Assembly: GCF_046591575.1 (NCBI RefSeq)
Contig: NZ_JBIQWA010000007.1
Location: 62,001 to 126,000 of the forward strand
Reading direction: 5' to 3'
Source of the DNA: Marivita sp046591575
GTDB lineage: Bacteria > Pseudomonadota > Alphaproteobacteria > Rhodobacterales > Rhodobacteraceae
Length of the DNA: 64,000 nt
In this document: positions 26,764-35,960 of the stretch, piece after piece
Numbering within the stretch: the first letter of the stretch is position 1
Layout: every line of letters begins with the position of its first letter
Made by a program: the position numbers and the translations under genes
Notes under the pieces: model-generated
Databases searched by the model: none
The model's input: only the letters and a program-made list of their open reading frames with translations
Told to the model about the DNA's origin: nothing

Positions 26764-27245
26764 CGCGTTGGGCGGTCATATGTGCATTGGCGCTATCGCT
26801 GGCGCAGCCCGTTTGGGCGCTCAGTTGCATGCCAAACGACATCGCCCGCGATTTCAACCGTGCGGCCGCCTCAGAAGATGCCTATATCATCGTCAAGGGA
26901 GATGTGGTCTTTGACGAAACCGCGTTGCCGAAACGGGATTTCACCGATCAGTCCCGAACGCGCCCGCAAACCGACATCCCGGCGTGGTTTGATGGGTATT
27001 CCCTGACCCAAGAAGGGTTCACCCGCCGGTTCCAGCGTGACATCGTCCTGCGGGTCACCTGCACCGGGCCATGGTGCGGAGGCGCGTCGAAGGGCGCGTA
27101 TCTTGCGTTCCTGAAACGCGAAAACGACAGCTTTGTCATGATGGCCATGCCCTGTGGCGGTATGTCTTATAAAAACCCGACGCCCGAACACGAAAGCCGG
27201 GTTCTAAGCTGCTTTCGCGGTGAGGGGTGCGATCAGGACCGATAG
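26760..27245 (+). CDS. Small secreted cysteine-rich protein of unknown function
   Basis: This 161-residue protein is read from GTG 26760, which overlaps the rppH stop. The first 20 residues form a clear signal peptide (RWAVICALALSLAQPVWA), after which the mature chain contains six cysteines, including CTGPWC near 100. This suggests disulfide-bonded folding in the periplasm. I do not recognise a named domain. Translational coupling to rppH implies co-expression but not a shared function. An ATG further upstream in the same frame would run through rppH without a signal peptide, so the GTG start is preferred. Confidence 0.8.
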   Translation: MTRWAVICALALSLAQPVWALSCMPNDIARDFNRAAASEDAYIIVKGDVVFDETALPKRDFTDQSRTRPQTDIPAWFDGYSLTQEGFTRRFQRDIVLRVTCTGPWCGGASKGAYLAFLKRENDSFVMMAMPCGGMSYKNPTPEHESRVLSCFRGEGCDQDR

Positions 27246-27270
27246 CACAATTGCAGGGATTGCACCCACA

Positions 27271-28614
27271 TCACCGCAGTTTTTGCAGAATTCGCAATGA
27301 GGCGTAGCCATCCGGCCTGTCACCGACCGAACGTTGGAACCGGCGCACGGCGTTGATCGTCAGTGGCCCGATTTTGCCGTCGATCTTTTTGGTGTCAAAC
27401 CCCTTTGCCGTCAGCAGACGCTGCATCTCTTTGCGTTCCTTGAAACTCAAAGCCCGATCCTCGCGCGGCCAGTCTGTTTGAATGGGACCACCGCCGGTGA
27501 TCCGGTCGCTCAGATGGCCAACGCCAATCACATAGGCATCCGCCGTGTTGTAGGTTTCGATCACATCGAAGTTTTTAAAGATCAAAAACGCAGCACCGTT
27601 CGCACCGGCAGGCAACAGCACCGAGGCTTGTCCATAGTCGTTGACGGCTGTCCCATCCAAACCGACGACACCCAGCTTGGCCCAGTCAGATGGCATTTTC
27701 TTGATCTCGCGGCTGGCCAGCAAATAATCAAAACCGTCGGGAATACGAACCTCAACGCCCCAGGGCGCGCCTTTCACCCAGCCGTTCTTGGCCAGGTAAT
27801 TTGCCGTTGAGGCCAGCGCGTCGGAAGGGTCGTCTGACCAGATATCGCGTTTTCCATCCCCGGTGAAATCAACCGCAAGGCGCTGATAAGACGACGGAAT
27901 AAACTGCGTATGCCCCATCGCCCCGGCCCAGCTTCCGGTCAAGTTGTTTGGCGTGACATCGCCGCTTTGCAGAATGCGCAGCGCATCCATCAATTCGGCC
28001 TCAAAAAACGCCCCGCGCCGTCCGTCATAGGCAAGTGTTGCCAATGACCCGATCACCGGGCTGGACCCGCGGAATGTGCCATAGGCCGATTCCAGCCCCC
28101 AGATTGCGACAATCACATCCTTGTCGACACCGAATTTTGCCTCGATCCGATCAAGCACCGCTGCGTTTTTTCTAAGCGCGTCTTTCCCATTCTGAATCCG
28201 CGCGGGCGACGCGGCACTGTCCAGATAATCCCAGATTGTCTTGGTGAACTCTGACTGGTTGCGGTCACGTCGAATGACATCCGCATCATAGCGCGCACCA
28301 TTCAATGCGCGGTCAAACACGTCGCCCGCAATCCCCTGACGCAACGCCCGTGTCCTGAAGCCACGAATCCAGTCGTCGAACCCCGCTTGCACGCTCGCCG
28401 GTACAAGATCTGCTGGCGCGGCGGGCATCAACGGGCGTAACGCCGGACGCAAAGATTTCTGAGGTGCGATCAATGACACCAGCGATAGCGAACCTTGCGC
28501 GATATCAGACTGTATATCTGCACGCACAACCGGGCGGGGCGAATCTTTGACAGCGTCCGCTGATGCCCAACTGCCCAGAACGATCAATCCCGATGCGATG
28601 ACGCGAATACCCAT
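27271..28614 (-). CDS. Lytic murein transglycosylase, MltB-like, with peptidoglycan-binding domain
   Basis: This 447-residue protein has an N-terminal signal sequence (about 1-19, ASADA). An SLT_2/MltB catalytic domain (about 78-370) contains the catalytic Glu175 in WGLESAYGTFRG. A C-terminal PG_binding_1 domain (about 385-447, with IDGKIGPLTINAVRRFQR) follows. It cleaves the glycan MurNAc-GlcNAc bond to give 1,6-anhydro ends in the periplasm. There is no lipobox, so unlike E. coli MltB it is probably soluble or held by its wall-binding domain. ATG 28614 was chosen because the signal peptide then sits at the extreme N terminus. It lies 131 bp downstream of RNase R. Confidence 0.93.
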   Translation of the reverse strand: MGIRVIASGLIVLGSWASADAVKDSPRPVVRADIQSDIAQGSLSLVSLIAPQKSLRPALRPLMPAAPADLVPASVQAGFDDWIRGFRTRALRQGIAGDVFDRALNGARYDADVIRRDRNQSEFTKTIWDYLDSAASPARIQNGKDALRKNAAVLDRIEAKFGVDKDVIVAIWGLESAYGTFRGSSPVIGSLATLAYDGRRGAFFEAELMDALRILQSGDVTPNNLTGSWAGAMGHTQFIPSSYQRLAVDFTGDGKRDIWSDDPSDALASTANYLAKNGWVKGAPWGVEVRIPDGFDYLLASREIKKMPSDWAKLGVVGLDGTAVNDYGQASVLLPAGANGAAFLIFKNFDVIETYNTADAYVIGVGHLSDRITGGGPIQTDWPREDRALSFKERKEMQRLLTAKGFDTKKIDGKIGPLTINAVRRFQRSVGDRPDGYASLRILQKLR

Positions 28615-28745
28615 GATTTTACACCCTGCTGCTCGTGTTCGTTTTCCGAACTTGCGCAATTCTACCGCGAATTCGCTGATTTGCGAAGCACGCAAAAAGC
28701 GGCCAAGCGATCCATCGCCACTCTGCCGCGCGCTTTATGCACAGC

Positions 28746-31034
28746 CTAGCCGTTTCGCCGCCGACGCGTGACCTTGCGTTTGGTCTTTGCGTCTTTCTTC
28801 TTGGCTCTCGCCGCTTTACGCTTTGGTCCACCTTTGCCCTTGGGCCGACTGCGCCGCCCCATTCGGCCTTTGCCAGAGCCGCTGGGCAGTTCGGAGTCTT
28901 CAAGTGTCAGAAGCTCAAGACCAATCCCACCCGTCACAGCCGCCGCATCCGTCAGCTTGACAGTCACCCGCTGGCCCAGCGTGATCATCGTGCCGGTGTC
29001 GGCCCCCATAAGTGTCGCGGCATCCGCATCAAAATGGAAATATTCGTTGCCCAAAGACCGGATCGGGATCAGCCCGTCGGCACCGGTTTCGTCCAGCTTC
29101 ACGAACACCCCAAACCGCGCAATGCCACTGATCCGGCCACTGAATTCGGCCCCGATGCGGTCTGACAAAAAGGACGCCAGATAGCGATCCGTGGTGTCGC
29201 GTTCGGCCATCATGGAACGACGCTCGGTGTCGCTGATATGTTCTGCCGTGCTTTTGATCCGGTCGATATCCTGCACAGACAGACCATCATCGCCCCATCC
29301 ATGCGCCGTGATCAAAGCGCGGTGCACAATCAGGTCTGCATACCGCCGGATGGGCGATGTGAAATGTGCATAGCTTTGCAGGGCCAAGCCGAAATGGCCG
29401 AAATTTGCCGGGTTGTAATAAGCCTGCGTCATCGACCGCAACGTCGCCAGATTGATCAGCTCGGCCTCTTCGGAGCCTGCGGCGTCGTCCAGCAGCTTGT
29501 TGAGATGGGCAGTTTTCAGAACCTGTCCCTTGGCCAAGGTGAATCCCGCCGCATCTGCGGTTTCGCGCAGCGCGTTCAGTTTTTCGACCGGTGGTTCTTC
29601 ATGCACCCGAAACAGCAGCGGCGTGCGCTTCGCAATCAATGTCTCGGCAGCCGCGACATTGGCCAGCACCATGAATTCCTCGATCAGCCGATGCGCGTCC
29701 AGACGCTCGGCAAAATCGACCGACTGCACTGTGCCGTCTTCGGCCAACACAATCTTGCGTTCCGGCAGATCAAGGTTCAGCGGCTGACGCGCGTTCCTGG
29801 CCTTTACCAAAGCTGCGTACGCCGCATAAAGGGGCCGGATCACGTCCGACACCAGTGGCGCGACCTTGTCATTCGGATCGCCGTCCATGGCCGCCTGAAC
29901 CTCTTGATAGTTCAGCGATGCAGGCGATTTCATCAGCCCGCGCACAAAGCGGTGACCGATCATTTTGCCCTTGGCATCAATCTGCATTCGCACGGCAATA
30001 CAGGCACGCGGCACGCCTTCGTGCAAAGAACACAGATCACCCGACAACCGATCCGGCAGCATCGGCACCACGCGGTCCGGGAAATAGCTGGAATTGCCCC
30101 GCTTTCGCGCCTCGGCATCCAAAGCAGAGCCCGGCGTCACATATTGCGCCACATCCGCAATCGCGACCCAGATCACATGCCCGCCGTCGTTCTTTGGGTC
30201 ATCATCGGCATGGGCATAACAGGCGTCATCGTGATCCCGTGCATCCGCCGGGTCGATGGTGATCAGCGGGAGGTCTCGCAAATCCTCGCGCCCGTTCAGG
30301 CCAACCGGTTTCATCGCGTCTGCCTCGGCGATGACATCGTCCGGGAACGTGTCGGGAATTCCATGCTGGTGAATCGCGATCAACGACACCGCGCGCGGGG
30401 CAGAGGGGTCGCCCAGCCGCTGCGTGATCCGGGCGCGGGGCAGGCCCATGCGCCCTGCGGGTCCGGCCTGTTCTGCCTCCACCAGCTCTCCGTCCTTGGC
30501 ACCGCCGGTTGCATCGGCGGCAACCATCCATTCCTTGTCGGAGCCTTTATCGATGGGCTGGATGCGCCCCCCGTCAGATCCCGCCCTGAAAATCCCGACC
30601 ACGCGATGCGGGTTCGTTCCGATCCGGCGGATCAGCCGTGCTTCGTAATTGTGATCCTCCTCATGCACCACCTGCAACCGCGCCAGAATGCGGTCGCCTT
30701 CCCCCAAAGCCGGGTCTGAGGCGCGCGGCACGATCAGGACAATCGGTTCAACCCCTTCGCCGTGCCATTCCAATGGCTTGGCAAACAGATCCCCGTCAAT
30801 CGTCGGTTCCTTCACCTGCAGCACGCTGACAGGCGGCAGGCGGTCCGGATCGCGATAGGTTTTCTTCCGCTTTTCCAGATGTCCCTCATGCTCCAGCTCT
30901 TTCAGCAGGCGCTTGAGGTCAATCCGCGCGGCACCTTTGATGCCAAAGGCCTTTGCAATATCGCGTTTCGCGGTCAGGGTCGGGTTCGCGGCAATCCAGT
31001 CAAGGATATCGCTTTTCTTGGGCAGTTTGCTCAT
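28746..31034 (-). CDS. rnr: Ribonuclease R
   Basis: This 762-residue exoribonuclease has an N-terminal winged-helix region (about 1-60), cold-shock-like OB domains and an RNB catalytic domain with ITIDPADARDHDD (metal-binding aspartates) near 260. An S1 domain lies near 640-725 and the very basic Lys/Arg tail helps bind structured RNA. It degrades folded RNA 3' to 5' in the cytoplasm. Its length is typical of alphaproteobacterial RNase R. It starts 24 bp downstream of the GNAT gene, in a probable dapE-GNAT-rnr run. Confidence 0.96.
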   Translation of the reverse strand: MSKLPKKSDILDWIAANPTLTAKRDIAKAFGIKGAARIDLKRLLKELEHEGHLEKRKKTYRDPDRLPPVSVLQVKEPTIDGDLFAKPLEWHGEGVEPIVLIVPRASDPALGEGDRILARLQVVHEEDHNYEARLIRRIGTNPHRVVGIFRAGSDGGRIQPIDKGSDKEWMVAADATGGAKDGELVEAEQAGPAGRMGLPRARITQRLGDPSAPRAVSLIAIHQHGIPDTFPDDVIAEADAMKPVGLNGREDLRDLPLITIDPADARDHDDACYAHADDDPKNDGGHVIWVAIADVAQYVTPGSALDAEARKRGNSSYFPDRVVPMLPDRLSGDLCSLHEGVPRACIAVRMQIDAKGKMIGHRFVRGLMKSPASLNYQEVQAAMDGDPNDKVAPLVSDVIRPLYAAYAALVKARNARQPLNLDLPERKIVLAEDGTVQSVDFAERLDAHRLIEEFMVLANVAAAETLIAKRTPLLFRVHEEPPVEKLNALRETADAAGFTLAKGQVLKTAHLNKLLDDAAGSEEAELINLATLRSMTQAYYNPANFGHFGLALQSYAHFTSPIRRYADLIVHRALITAHGWGDDGLSVQDIDRIKSTAEHISDTERRSMMAERDTTDRYLASFLSDRIGAEFSGRISGIARFGVFVKLDETGADGLIPIRSLGNEYFHFDADAATLMGADTGTMITLGQRVTVKLTDAAAVTGGIGLELLTLEDSELPSGSGKGRMGRRSRPKGKGGPKRKAARAKKKDAKTKRKVTRRRRNG

Positions 31035-31058
31035 GTCCTTGGCCTATCACGCAGGCTC

Positions 31059-31487
31059 TCAGGTGTCGAAGCGCAATTCCATCATGCGATGATCAATTCC
31101 CGCGTCATCAAACACTTCGCCATAAGCGGAAAAACCAAGCCGTTCATAAAACCCAAGCGCATCCAGTTGTGCGCCAAGGGCGGCACGGGTGATGCCCTGC
31201 GTATTGCGCAAAACGTCCAAAGCCTTGCGGATCAGCGCCGCACCCAAACCTGTGCCGCGCGCCTCTTTCAACACGCAAACCCGGCCGATTTTCCCGGTGC
31301 CGTCTTTCAGAACAATCCGCGCAGTGCCCATCGGCACGCCATCCACACGCGCCAACAGATGCACCGCCGTCGCGTCAAGGCTGTCCCGCTCAAGATCGAA
31401 GGGCACGTTCTGTTCGGACACAAACACAGTGTAGCGCAGCGCAAGGCATTCGGTCAGGTCAGTGGTCTGCGAAATCTCAACGCTCAT
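31059..31487 (-). CDS. GNAT family N-acetyltransferase
   Basis: This 142-residue protein has the acetyl-CoA-binding core IGRVCVLKEARGTGLGAALIRKAL (R/Q-x-x-G-x-G/A seen as RGTGLG near 75-80) and a C-terminal FYERLGFSAYG, as in ElaA-like single-domain GNAT enzymes. The acceptor is unknown. Its ATG overlaps the dapE stop by 4 bp. Co-transcription with dapE does not reveal a link to lysine synthesis; it may modify a small molecule or protein N terminus. Confidence 0.9.
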   Translation of the reverse strand: MSVEISQTTDLTECLALRYTVFVSEQNVPFDLERDSLDATAVHLLARVDGVPMGTARIVLKDGTGKIGRVCVLKEARGTGLGAALIRKALDVLRNTQGITRAALGAQLDALGFYERLGFSAYGEVFDDAGIDHRMMELRFDT

Positions 31488-32632
31488 GTTGCGAAATAAT
31501 CCTTCAGGACACGCGCATAGATGCGTTTCAACTCTCCAATCTGCGCCACCTCGACCCGTTCATCAACCGCATGCATGGTTTTGCCAACCAGTCCAAACTC
31601 AACCACGGGGCAATGGTCTTTCACAAACCGCGCATCCGATGTGCCGCCAGTGGTCGACAATTCGGGGGTCACCCCGGTTTCGCGTTCGACCGCCCTGGCG
31701 ACCAGATCCGACAACGGACCCGGCGGTGTGATGAAACTCTCGCCAGAGATGGTGATCTCTACCTTTGTGCTGGTGCCAAACGCGGCATCCACCGCAGCCG
31801 CCTCGTGTCGCAACCAATCGGACAAGCCAGCACCGGTATGTGTGTCATTGAACCGGATATTGATGCAGGCCCGTGTTTCGGCCGGGATCACATTTGTTGC
31901 CGGATTGCCGGTATCAATCGTCAACACGGCCAATGTGGACGGATCGAAATGTGCCGTCCCTTGATCCAATTCATGTGACGATACCCGATCCATCAGACGT
32001 GCCATTGCCGGCATCGGGTTCAACGCGCGGTGCGGATAGGCGGAATGGCCCTGTTTTCCGGTTACAGTGACCCATGCCGTCATTGATCCGCGCCGCCCGA
32101 TTTTCATCATTTCTCCCATGTGGTTGGGGCTGGTGGGTTCTCCGACAAGACACACGGACATCTGCTCGCCCTTGGCGTGCATCCAATCCAAAAGCGCCAC
32201 CGTCCCGTCAACCGCATCGGCCTCCTCATCCCCGGTGATGGCCAGGATCACAGCCCCGTCAGGCGGGGTCGTGCGCACAAAATCAACAGCTGCGGCTGCA
32301 AAGGCTGCGACGGCCGATTTCATGTCCGTCGCCCCACGTCCGTATAGGAAACCGTCTTTGATCTCGGCTCCGAACGGATCAAACGTCCAATCATCCGGAT
32401 TGCCCAAGGGCACCACATCCGTGTGCCCATTAAACCCGAACGTCTTTGCATGTCCTTTTTCGCCCCAACGCGCAAAAAGGTTAGAAATGCCGCCGCGATC
32501 CACGCGCGTGCATTCGAACCCGGCACTCTCCAGAAGCGATCTCAACACATCCAGCGCACCGCCGTCTGCTGGTGTGATGGACGGACAGCGCACAAGTTCG
32601 GCGGTCAGTGTAACAGGGTCGGTTTCGTACAT
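31484..32632 (-). CDS. dapE: Succinyl-diaminopimelate desuccinylase
   Basis: This 382-residue M20 di-zinc amidase hydrolyses N-succinyl-LL-diaminopimelate in the lysine/peptidoglycan precursor pathway. Metal ligands and the catalytic acid are visible: His70 and Asp72 in GHTDVVP, Asp103 in ATDMKSA, Glu136-Glu137 in GDEEADA, and the late His in VGKTMHAVDE. ATG 32632 is chosen over a 39-codon upstream extension with no homology-like features. dapD and asd from the same pathway lie 3-6 kb away in separate units. Confidence 0.96.
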   Translation of the reverse strand: MYETDPVTLTAELVRCPSITPADGGALDVLRSLLESAGFECTRVDRGGISNLFARWGEKGHAKTFGFNGHTDVVPLGNPDDWTFDPFGAEIKDGFLYGRGATDMKSAVAAFAAAAVDFVRTTPPDGAVILAITGDEEADAVDGTVALLDWMHAKGEQMSVCLVGEPTSPNHMGEMMKIGRRGSMTAWVTVTGKQGHSAYPHRALNPMPAMARLMDRVSSHELDQGTAHFDPSTLAVLTIDTGNPATNVIPAETRACINIRFNDTHTGAGLSDWLRHEAAAVDAAFGTSTKVEITISGESFITPPGPLSDLVARAVERETGVTPELSTTGGTSDARFVKDHCPVVEFGLVGKTMHAVDERVEVAQIGELKRIYARVLKDYFAT

Positions 32633-32905
32633 GATCAATGCCTTGCAGTAGAGTTTTGCATGGCTAACGCCCAAAGACGAAAGAGGCAAATGTGACGAAA
32701 AGGCCGCATTTTGGGGGGCCGCGGAACAGGCCCATGTCGTGCTAGGCATGACATCTGTGACACCTTCGTGTTACGGCTTGATGAATAATAAACGTCTTGA
32801 GGCAGACGGGTTCATATTTTGTGTGTTGCGACACGGTGAAAACACCGGTGGCGGCTTTGGTTGGCAAGTATCGGGCCGTTTGCCTTGGCACTCAGCGAGG
32901 CAGGC

Positions 32906-34477
32906 ATGGCGACAGGCGCAGAGCTTACGTACACAACGAACGCCAGTCCTTTGGCGATGGCGCAGACGATTTTCGGCACCGGCACGACCGTCATCAGCGC
33001 AAGCTACACGGGCGATAGCCGGTCCTCGGCGATCTATAGCAATGGTGACGCTCTGGCTCCGAACACCACCCCAAGCGACACCGGCGTGATATTGTCCACC
33101 GGACGGGCAGACAGATTCACACAGTCATCCGGCGATCCGAACCGCAGCGATTCAACCACTTCATTCAGCTTCGGCCCCAACAACAACATCGATTTCAACA
33201 CGGCTGCGGGCAACCGCACCTTTGACGCGTCCTTTTTGGATATCGTTTTCGTCCCGGACGAAGATCTGATGACAATTCGATTTGTTTTCGCCACCGAGGA
33301 ATTCCCCGATTTCACCAATTCCCAGTTTCAGGATTTTGTTGGCGTCTGGATCAATGAAACCCAGGTCGATATTCAGGCCGGCAATGGTGATGTGGACCCG
33401 GCCAACCTGAACACCACGCAAAATGCGAACCTGTTTCTTGACAACTCGAACGATGATTACAACACGGAAATGAACGGGTTCACCGTCACGCTGACAATGA
33501 CCATGCAGGTCATTCCAGACCAGAACAATACCATCCGGATCGGTATCGCCGATGTGGCCGATAGCAACTACGATTCAAATCTGTTGATTGCGGCGGATTC
33601 GATTCAGACGGATCTTGTCGCGCAGTCAGATGCGATCAGCATGTTTACCAACAAGACCAAGACGCTTGATGTCTTGGGGAATGATGAAAACTACACCGGC
33701 GGCACGCTGACCATCACACATATCAACGGCATCCCGGTTATCGCGGGTGATAGTGTGACGCTGACAACTGGCCAGACGGTCACGCTGAATGCAGATGGCA
33801 CGTTTTCGGTCACGTCGGATAGCGATTTTGAAAGCGTCAATTTCACATACGAAGTCGAAAGCACCAATGGCGAAGTCGATGTCGGTTTTGTCACAATTGA
33901 TACCGTCCCCTGTTTTGTCGCTGGAACGCGCATCAGAACTGAAACTGGCTGGACGCGGGTCGAAGACCTGACACAGGGCGATCTGGTCTGGACCTTGGAT
34001 CATGGATATCAGCCCTTGCGCTGGATTGGTCAGCGCACTGTCGCGGCTGTTGCCTCTTTCGCGCCGGTGCATGTTGCGGCGGGCACATTCGGCGACCACG
34101 CCAATCTGATGCTGTCGCCACAACACCGCATTCTGGTGCGTGATCCGCTGGCGGATCTTGTGTTTGGCACGCCAGAGGTTCTGGTCGCGGCAAAACATCT
34201 GGTCGACGGGCGCAAGATCACATCTGTCGAAGGCGGTAGCGTCACCTATGTGCATTTGCTGTTTGATCAGCACGAGATCGTCATGGCCAACGGCCTTGCG
34301 ACCGAAAGCTTCCTTCCCGGACCGCAAACCGCGGATGCGTTTGAAAACGATGTCGCTGCCGAAATCGCGCAGCTTTTCCCGGATCTCGATCTTGCCACAG
34401 GCAAAGGCTACGGCGATTCCGCGCGCCAGATCCTGAAAAAACACGAAGCCCAAATGCTGTTCGGGGCCGCCGCATGA
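32906..34477 (+). CDS. Choice-of-anchor L / Hint domain protein
   Basis: This 523-residue protein is read from ATG 32906, which has GAGG five bases upstream; an in-frame TTG at 32861 is a weaker alternative. Residues 10-240 match the choice-of-anchor L beta domain (AMAQTIFGTGTTVISASYTGD, FVFATEEFPDF, FVGVWIN). A short Ig-like/cadherin-like stretch follows (about 245-330). A Hint (hedgehog/intein) module then begins at Cys336 in PCFVAGTRI, with LSPQHRILV near 400. No C-terminal splice junction (His-Asn) or extein is seen, and no N-terminal signal peptide. Non-classical export is possible. The biological role is unknown. It overlaps the next Hint gene by 4 bp. Confidence 0.85.
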   Translation: MATGAELTYTTNASPLAMAQTIFGTGTTVISASYTGDSRSSAIYSNGDALAPNTTPSDTGVILSTGRADRFTQSSGDPNRSDSTTSFSFGPNNNIDFNTAAGNRTFDASFLDIVFVPDEDLMTIRFVFATEEFPDFTNSQFQDFVGVWINETQVDIQAGNGDVDPANLNTTQNANLFLDNSNDDYNTEMNGFTVTLTMTMQVIPDQNNTIRIGIADVADSNYDSNLLIAADSIQTDLVAQSDAISMFTNKTKTLDVLGNDENYTGGTLTITHINGIPVIAGDSVTLTTGQTVTLNADGTFSVTSDSDFESVNFTYEVESTNGEVDVGFVTIDTVPCFVAGTRIRTETGWTRVEDLTQGDLVWTLDHGYQPLRWIGQRTVAAVASFAPVHVAAGTFGDHANLMLSPQHRILVRDPLADLVFGTPEVLVAAKHLVDGRKITSVEGGSVTYVHLLFDQHEIVMANGLATESFLPGPQTADAFENDVAAEIAQLFPDLDLATGKGYGDSARQILKKHEAQMLFGAAA

Positions 34478-35553
34478 CCTGGTTTGCACTGTTGGATTGC
34501 GGCACCCGCACGCCTTGGGTGCGCGACGATGTCGAGGCGTTGTTAATCAGCCGACCCAAAGCCTGCGTTCCACGCGGGTCAATCGTTTTGGAAACCCGCC
34601 TGTCGCCGGACGCACGCCCGCAAACCTTGCTGTCATATCACCGCGATACCCGCGCCACAGCCAGCTATTCATTGATGTCGACGCCCCACGGCAGCGTTGT
34701 TCTTGTCATCGCGCTGGGTGAGTTTGTCGTTCATGAAGTGTTGGACCGTGGCCGCGAAGCTCGCACAGACACGCTTCAGGTGACAATAAGTTGGGATGTC
34801 ACCCAAGGCTTTGGGCGCTTTGTGGTTGCGCGTCCGGAAACCGAACATGTGCTGATCAGGCATTTCGCAATGACACAAGCCCCCATGCTGGAAGACCTGC
34901 TGGCGCTGTCCAGACCTCAGGGGCTGACCGAGGTTGACCCGGATGTGATCTTTGTCGCGCTTTCAACCGACATTGAACCGGTCGGTCCCATGCCGACCCT
35001 CGCTCCGTCCGTGCCTTTGGAAACCGCGCAGGGCACAAGGCTGGCAACCGTGGTAAAGCCTGGCGATGTTGTGCGTGCGGCGGACGGAAAACTGGTGCCG
35101 GTATTGCACGTCATCCGCCGCGACGTGCCAAGCCTTGGGTCGTTCCGACCGGTTAGGTTGCGCGCCCCGTATTTCGGATTGACGCAAGATATTGTGGTGT
35201 CTCGGCATCAGCGGCTTTTGGTCAGCGGTCCCGAAGTCGAATACCTGTTCGGTCGAGAAGAAATCCTGATCCCGGCCTCGATCCTGGTCAATGGATATGC
35301 AGGCCATTTCGAACCTGCACCGCGATTTGTCACCTATCATCAGGTGCTTTTGCCACATCACGACGCCGTCCGCATTCCAGACGCCGCGCTCGAATCGCTG
35401 TATATCGGGCGGATGCGCCGGGATAAGCCGCTGCTGGACGCCTCTGTTCTCAGTGGACAGTCACGCTCACAGCTTCCCGAACACCACCGCGCCGGGTATC
35501 AGGTTCTGCGCGCCTTCGAAGCGATATCATTGGCCGAAGCCCGCGCAGCCTAG
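34474..35553 (+). CDS. Second Hint-fold protein, nucleophile cysteine absent
   Basis: This 359-residue protein has an unrecognised N-terminal region of about 165 residues. Its C-terminal part aligns by eye with the Hint module of the preceding gene: GTRLATVVKPGDVV for GTRIRTETGWTRV, VSRHQRLLV for LSPQHRILV, FGREEILIPASILV for FGTPEVLVAAKHLV, and YHQVLLPHHDAV for YVHLLFDQHEIV. The position of the Cys nucleophile is Glu (ETAQGTR), so self-cleavage by the usual acyl shift is unlikely. The ATGA overlap implies coupled translation with the upstream partner. The two may act together, one as active and one as inactive Hint fold; this is inference. Confidence 0.8.
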   Translation: MTWFALLDCGTRTPWVRDDVEALLISRPKACVPRGSIVLETRLSPDARPQTLLSYHRDTRATASYSLMSTPHGSVVLVIALGEFVVHEVLDRGREARTDTLQVTISWDVTQGFGRFVVARPETEHVLIRHFAMTQAPMLEDLLALSRPQGLTEVDPDVIFVALSTDIEPVGPMPTLAPSVPLETAQGTRLATVVKPGDVVRAADGKLVPVLHVIRRDVPSLGSFRPVRLRAPYFGLTQDIVVSRHQRLLVSGPEVEYLFGREEILIPASILVNGYAGHFEPAPRFVTYHQVLLPHHDAVRIPDAALESLYIGRMRRDKPLLDASVLSGQSRSQLPEHHRAGYQVLRAFEAISLAEARAA

Positions 35554-35897
35554 TCTGTCTTGTCGCCAAAATAGGGCGTCACCTGGGCGACGACGACGGC
35601 ATTGTCGTCCATGGCTTTTTGCATCAGTTCGATCTCGTCATCGTCGATCTCATGCCCCAGTGCCTTGCGATCCTCTAATGTGCCGTATCCGGTCACATCC
35701 AAAGGGGCCATATCCGCCTGCTTCAGGATCGCCACCGTCTCGCGCACGGCCTCCGCCTCGTCCACGCCCGACGCATAACACATCAACCCCGCGCCAGTTG
35801 CCCCCTTGGGCAACCCGTCACCGGTTTTCCGCCCAACCTCGACAACAAGAGTGAACACATGTTGCGGCTTTTTCGCTTTGCGGGGTGCTTCAGTCAT
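35550..35897 (-). CDS. Conserved hypothetical protein
   Basis: This 115-residue soluble protein has a basic N terminus, then HVFTLVVEVGRKTGDGLPKGATGAGLMCYASG and an acidic C-terminal half (EIDDDEIELMQK). It has no signal peptide or transmembrane segment. I do not recognise the family. The gene converges on the second Hint gene with a 4-bp overlap of stop codons and is followed upstream by dapD, 63 bp away on the same strand, so it may be the second gene of a dapD operon. Coding status is supported by codon bias and the tight fit between neighbours. Confidence 0.75.
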   Translation of the reverse strand: MTEAPRKAKKPQHVFTLVVEVGRKTGDGLPKGATGAGLMCYASGVDEAEAVRETVAILKQADMAPLDVTGYGTLEDRKALGHEIDDDEIELMQKAMDDNAVVVAQVTPYFGDKTD

Positions 35898-35960
35898 AAC
35901 AGACCCTGTTCTTGTATCCTCAGCCCCTGAAAAGACACGCGGCGCGGAGTTTTGCGCTGG

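Noticed and set aside
29238..30719. A long forward open frame inside RNase R.
   Set aside because: It is antisense to a fully recognisable enzyme and contains no domain of its own.
32490..32530. A TTCGAACCC-like T-arm sequence that suggested a tRNA.
   Set aside because: It lies inside dapE and no acceptor, anticodon or D arm pairs with it.
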